NCBI GenBank assembly: GCA_016191525.1
Contig: JACPOK010000033.1
Span: 744,001-808,000, forward strand
From: Burkholderiales bacterium
GTDB taxonomy: Bacteria > Pseudomonadota > Gammaproteobacteria > Burkholderiales > Burkholderiaceae_C
DNA length: 64,000 nt
Reading direction: 5' to 3'
In this document: in pieces, positions 62,617-64,000 of the stretch
Layout of the letters: each line of letters starts with the position of its first letter
Numbering within the stretch: the stretch's first letter is position 1
Program-made: the position numbers and the translations under genes
Notes under the pieces: generated by a model
Databases searched by the model: none
Told to the model about the DNA's origin: nothing
Seen by the model: only the letters and a program-made list of their open reading frames with translations

Positions 62617-64000
62617 TCAGTAGGAAATCAGCGACGTCACGAACAGCCCCTTGGCGCGTTCGTCACCCGAGATCCGGAAGCGGTACTGCAGCGACAGATC
62701 CACGTACGAGCGGGGCGCCGCGTACTTGTCCTCGCGAAACCAGTAGCGCAGGCTGACGCCGGGCCCCGCGGCCACCGAGAGCTTGTCCGCCAGCAGCGAG
62801 TTGTATTCCGCTGCCGCGACGGCATGCGGGAACAGCACGGCCTTGCCGTCGGCGGCAGGCATGCGGTAGCTGCGGCCCGCCTGCACGGTGGCGAGCCCGT
62901 AGGTCTGGCCGGCGCTCAGGTAGTGGCCGGCTTCAGCCGACACGCGGGTGGTCCACCAGTCGGGCACATCGACCCGCAGGTCCGTGCCCTTGTCGAACGA
63001 GTACGCGGCCTGGGCAAGCCAGTCGTCCGGCGCGCCATGGGTAAACACGCGGCTGAGCGAGAGCACGGCATTGGCCTGCGAAAGCGGCTTCCAGCGGATG
63101 CCCAGCGCGGCCTGCAGGCTGTCGCCGCCGGTGGGATCGCCGGCACCGCTGTGCAGCGTCTCGAAGCCGCGCGCGAACAGCTCGACATAGCGGCCCGCGC
63201 GGTAGCCGAAGGGGCGCCAGTAGGCTTCCACGCCGGCCTGCAGCGTCTTGCTGCTGATGCTGGTCGGCGCCGCGCCGAAACCCGGCGTGACGCTGCCGCC
63301 GCCGCGGTACGCCAGCGAGGCGATGAGGCCGGTGACGCGGGTCAGCTCCGAGATCGTGCGGCGGGTGTCGTACACCATCTGCTTGTCCATCTTCAGCGAA
63401 AGCGAATCGACGGCGTCGATGCTGCGCTTGAAGTAGCCGACGGCCTGTGCGTCGTCGCCGCGGCGCATGGCCGTATAGCCGGAGTCCTGCAGCGAGGTTG
63501 CAGGCAGCTTGCCGGCGGCATCGGCACGGGCGAATGCCGCCTGCGCCGCCGCGTCGTCGCCGAGCCGCACCGCGAGATACGCCTGGTCGAGATCGCCCTG
63601 CGCCTTCAGCTCGCCCGCCGCCTGGGCCTGGGCGAGGCGCTGCCGCGCCTCGGCCTTGCGCCCCAGGTCGGCGAGGAGGCCCACCTCGGTCGCGGGTGGC
63701 AGGCCGCCTGCGCGCAAGGCAGCCTCGAAATCCTCGTTCGCGCCCGCGGCGTTGCCAAGGCGCTTGCGGATGTCGCCACGCTGGGCCAGCAGCGGTCCGT
63801 CGCCGGCGTCAAGCGCCAGCGCGGCCGAGGCGGCCGCCTCGGCTTCGGGCAGCCGGCCCGCGCCCATCTCGGCGTTGAGAAGCAGCATCTGGTAGTCGCG
63901 GTTGCCGGGCGAAGTCGCCACCGCCTGGCGGGCCCGGTCGGCCGCCGCCGCGAAGTCGCGCGCGGCCAGGGCCTTGTAGCCCGCGGCGGCGACGTCGAAC
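62617..64000 (-). CDS. NfrA-like outer-membrane TPR-porin (C-terminal part)
   Basis: The frame is open to the right edge, giving at least 460 residues; the start is outside the window. The N-terminal part visible here has tetratricopeptide-type repeats (ALAARDFAAAADRARQA, AEMGAGRLPEAEAAASAAL). From about residue 230 of the visible part it becomes a beta-barrel-like domain resembling the NfrA C-terminal domain (TLQAGVEAYWRPFGYRAGRY, GIRWKPLSQANAVLSLSRVF) and ends FVTSLISY. NfrA is the outer-membrane part of the NGR glycan exporter and phage N4 receptor in E. coli, partnered by the inner-membrane glycosyltransferase NfrB. PelB-type or BcsC-type exporters are the alternatives. Confidence 0.75.
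   Translation of the reverse strand, partial: FDVAAAGYKALAARDFAAAADRARQAVATSPGNRDYQMLLLNAEMGAGRLPEAEAAASAALALDAGDGPLLAQRGDIRKRLGNAAGANEDFEAALRAGGLPPATEVGLLADLGRKAEARQRLAQAQAAGELKAQGDLDQAYLAVRLGDDAAAQAAFARADAAGKLPATSLQDSGYTAMRRGDDAQAVGYFKRSIDAVDSLSLKMDKQMVYDTRRTISELTRVTGLIASLAYRGGGSVTPGFGAAPTSISSKTLQAGVEAYWRPFGYRAGRYVELFARGFETLHSGAGDPTGGDSLQAALGIRWKPLSQANAVLSLSRVFTHGAPDDWLAQAAYSFDKGTDLRVDVPDWWTTRVSAEAGHYLSAGQTYGLATVQAGRSYRMPAADGKAVLFPHAVAAAEYNSLLADKLSVAAGPGVSLRYWFREDKYAAPRSYVDLSLQYRFRISGDERAKGLFVTSLISY

Overview
The window is dense, GC-rich, single-copy chromosomal DNA with almost no long intergenic space. It looks like a betaproteobacterium of the order Burkholderiales, most likely a Comamonadaceae-type genome. 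The reasons are five Bug-type (tripartite tricarboxylate) binding proteins, three type-4 betaproteobacterial porins, many LysR regulators, large two-half 'iron-type' ABC permeases, and a Comamonadaceae-like intergenic repeat built around GCTAC-N-T-N-TTTGATAGCT. I saw no prophage, transposase, integrase or CRISPR array.

Layout. 1-9.7 kb: transport and catabolism genes with five Bug binding proteins, an isopropylmalate-dehydrogenase-like enzyme, a LysR regulator with two DNA-binding domains, a metallo-beta-lactamase-fold hydrolase, a porin and a polar-amino-acid-like binding lipoprotein. 9.8-13.2 kb: a gallate unit (LysR, ring-cleaving gallate dioxygenase, porin) with a clear LysR palindrome at the divergent promoter. 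13.3-26.8 kb: two paralogous ABC cassettes in opposite orientation. One has a two-component system but no adjacent typical binding protein. The other has its own binding protein. Between them lie a porin, a Sel1-like protein, a PhnD-like binding protein and a long inverted repeat in the divergent promoter. 26.8-33.2 kb: a cupin, dnaE, a 7TM receptor with a degenerate GGDEF domain, and trhO. 33.2-45.8 kb: a fused membrane/spermidine-synthase-like protein, a quinone/pirin stress group (pirin, WrbA-like, DoxX, pirin, LysR), a renalase-like flavoprotein, gluQ, a large glycine-rich DUF11 exported protein and trmB. 45.8-52.6 kb: a transglutaminase-like protein, a TlpA-like thioredoxin, a Leu/Ile/Val-type binding protein, alaS, a decayed DsrE-like gene, a frameshifted exported protein and tRNA-Gly(CCC). 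52.7-64 kb: a signalling region with two atypical kinase-like proteins, a stand-alone receiver, PAS-GGDEF-EAL and GAF-GGDEF-EAL proteins, a FimV-like protein, a lipoprotein and the C-terminal part of an NfrA-like outer-membrane protein.

How the genes fit together. The first 13 kb reads as uptake (binding proteins and porins) plus breakdown of organic and aromatic acids, with gallate the only substrate that the sequence supports well. The 13-27 kb block is a regulated ABC import region that seems to have arisen by cassette duplication. The 36-39 kb block is a coherent electrophile/quinone response set. The last 11 kb combines c-di-GMP turnover with envelope proteins, and may regulate an exopolysaccharide export system whose remaining genes lie beyond the right edge. 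All functions are inferred from reading the sequence; no database search was run.
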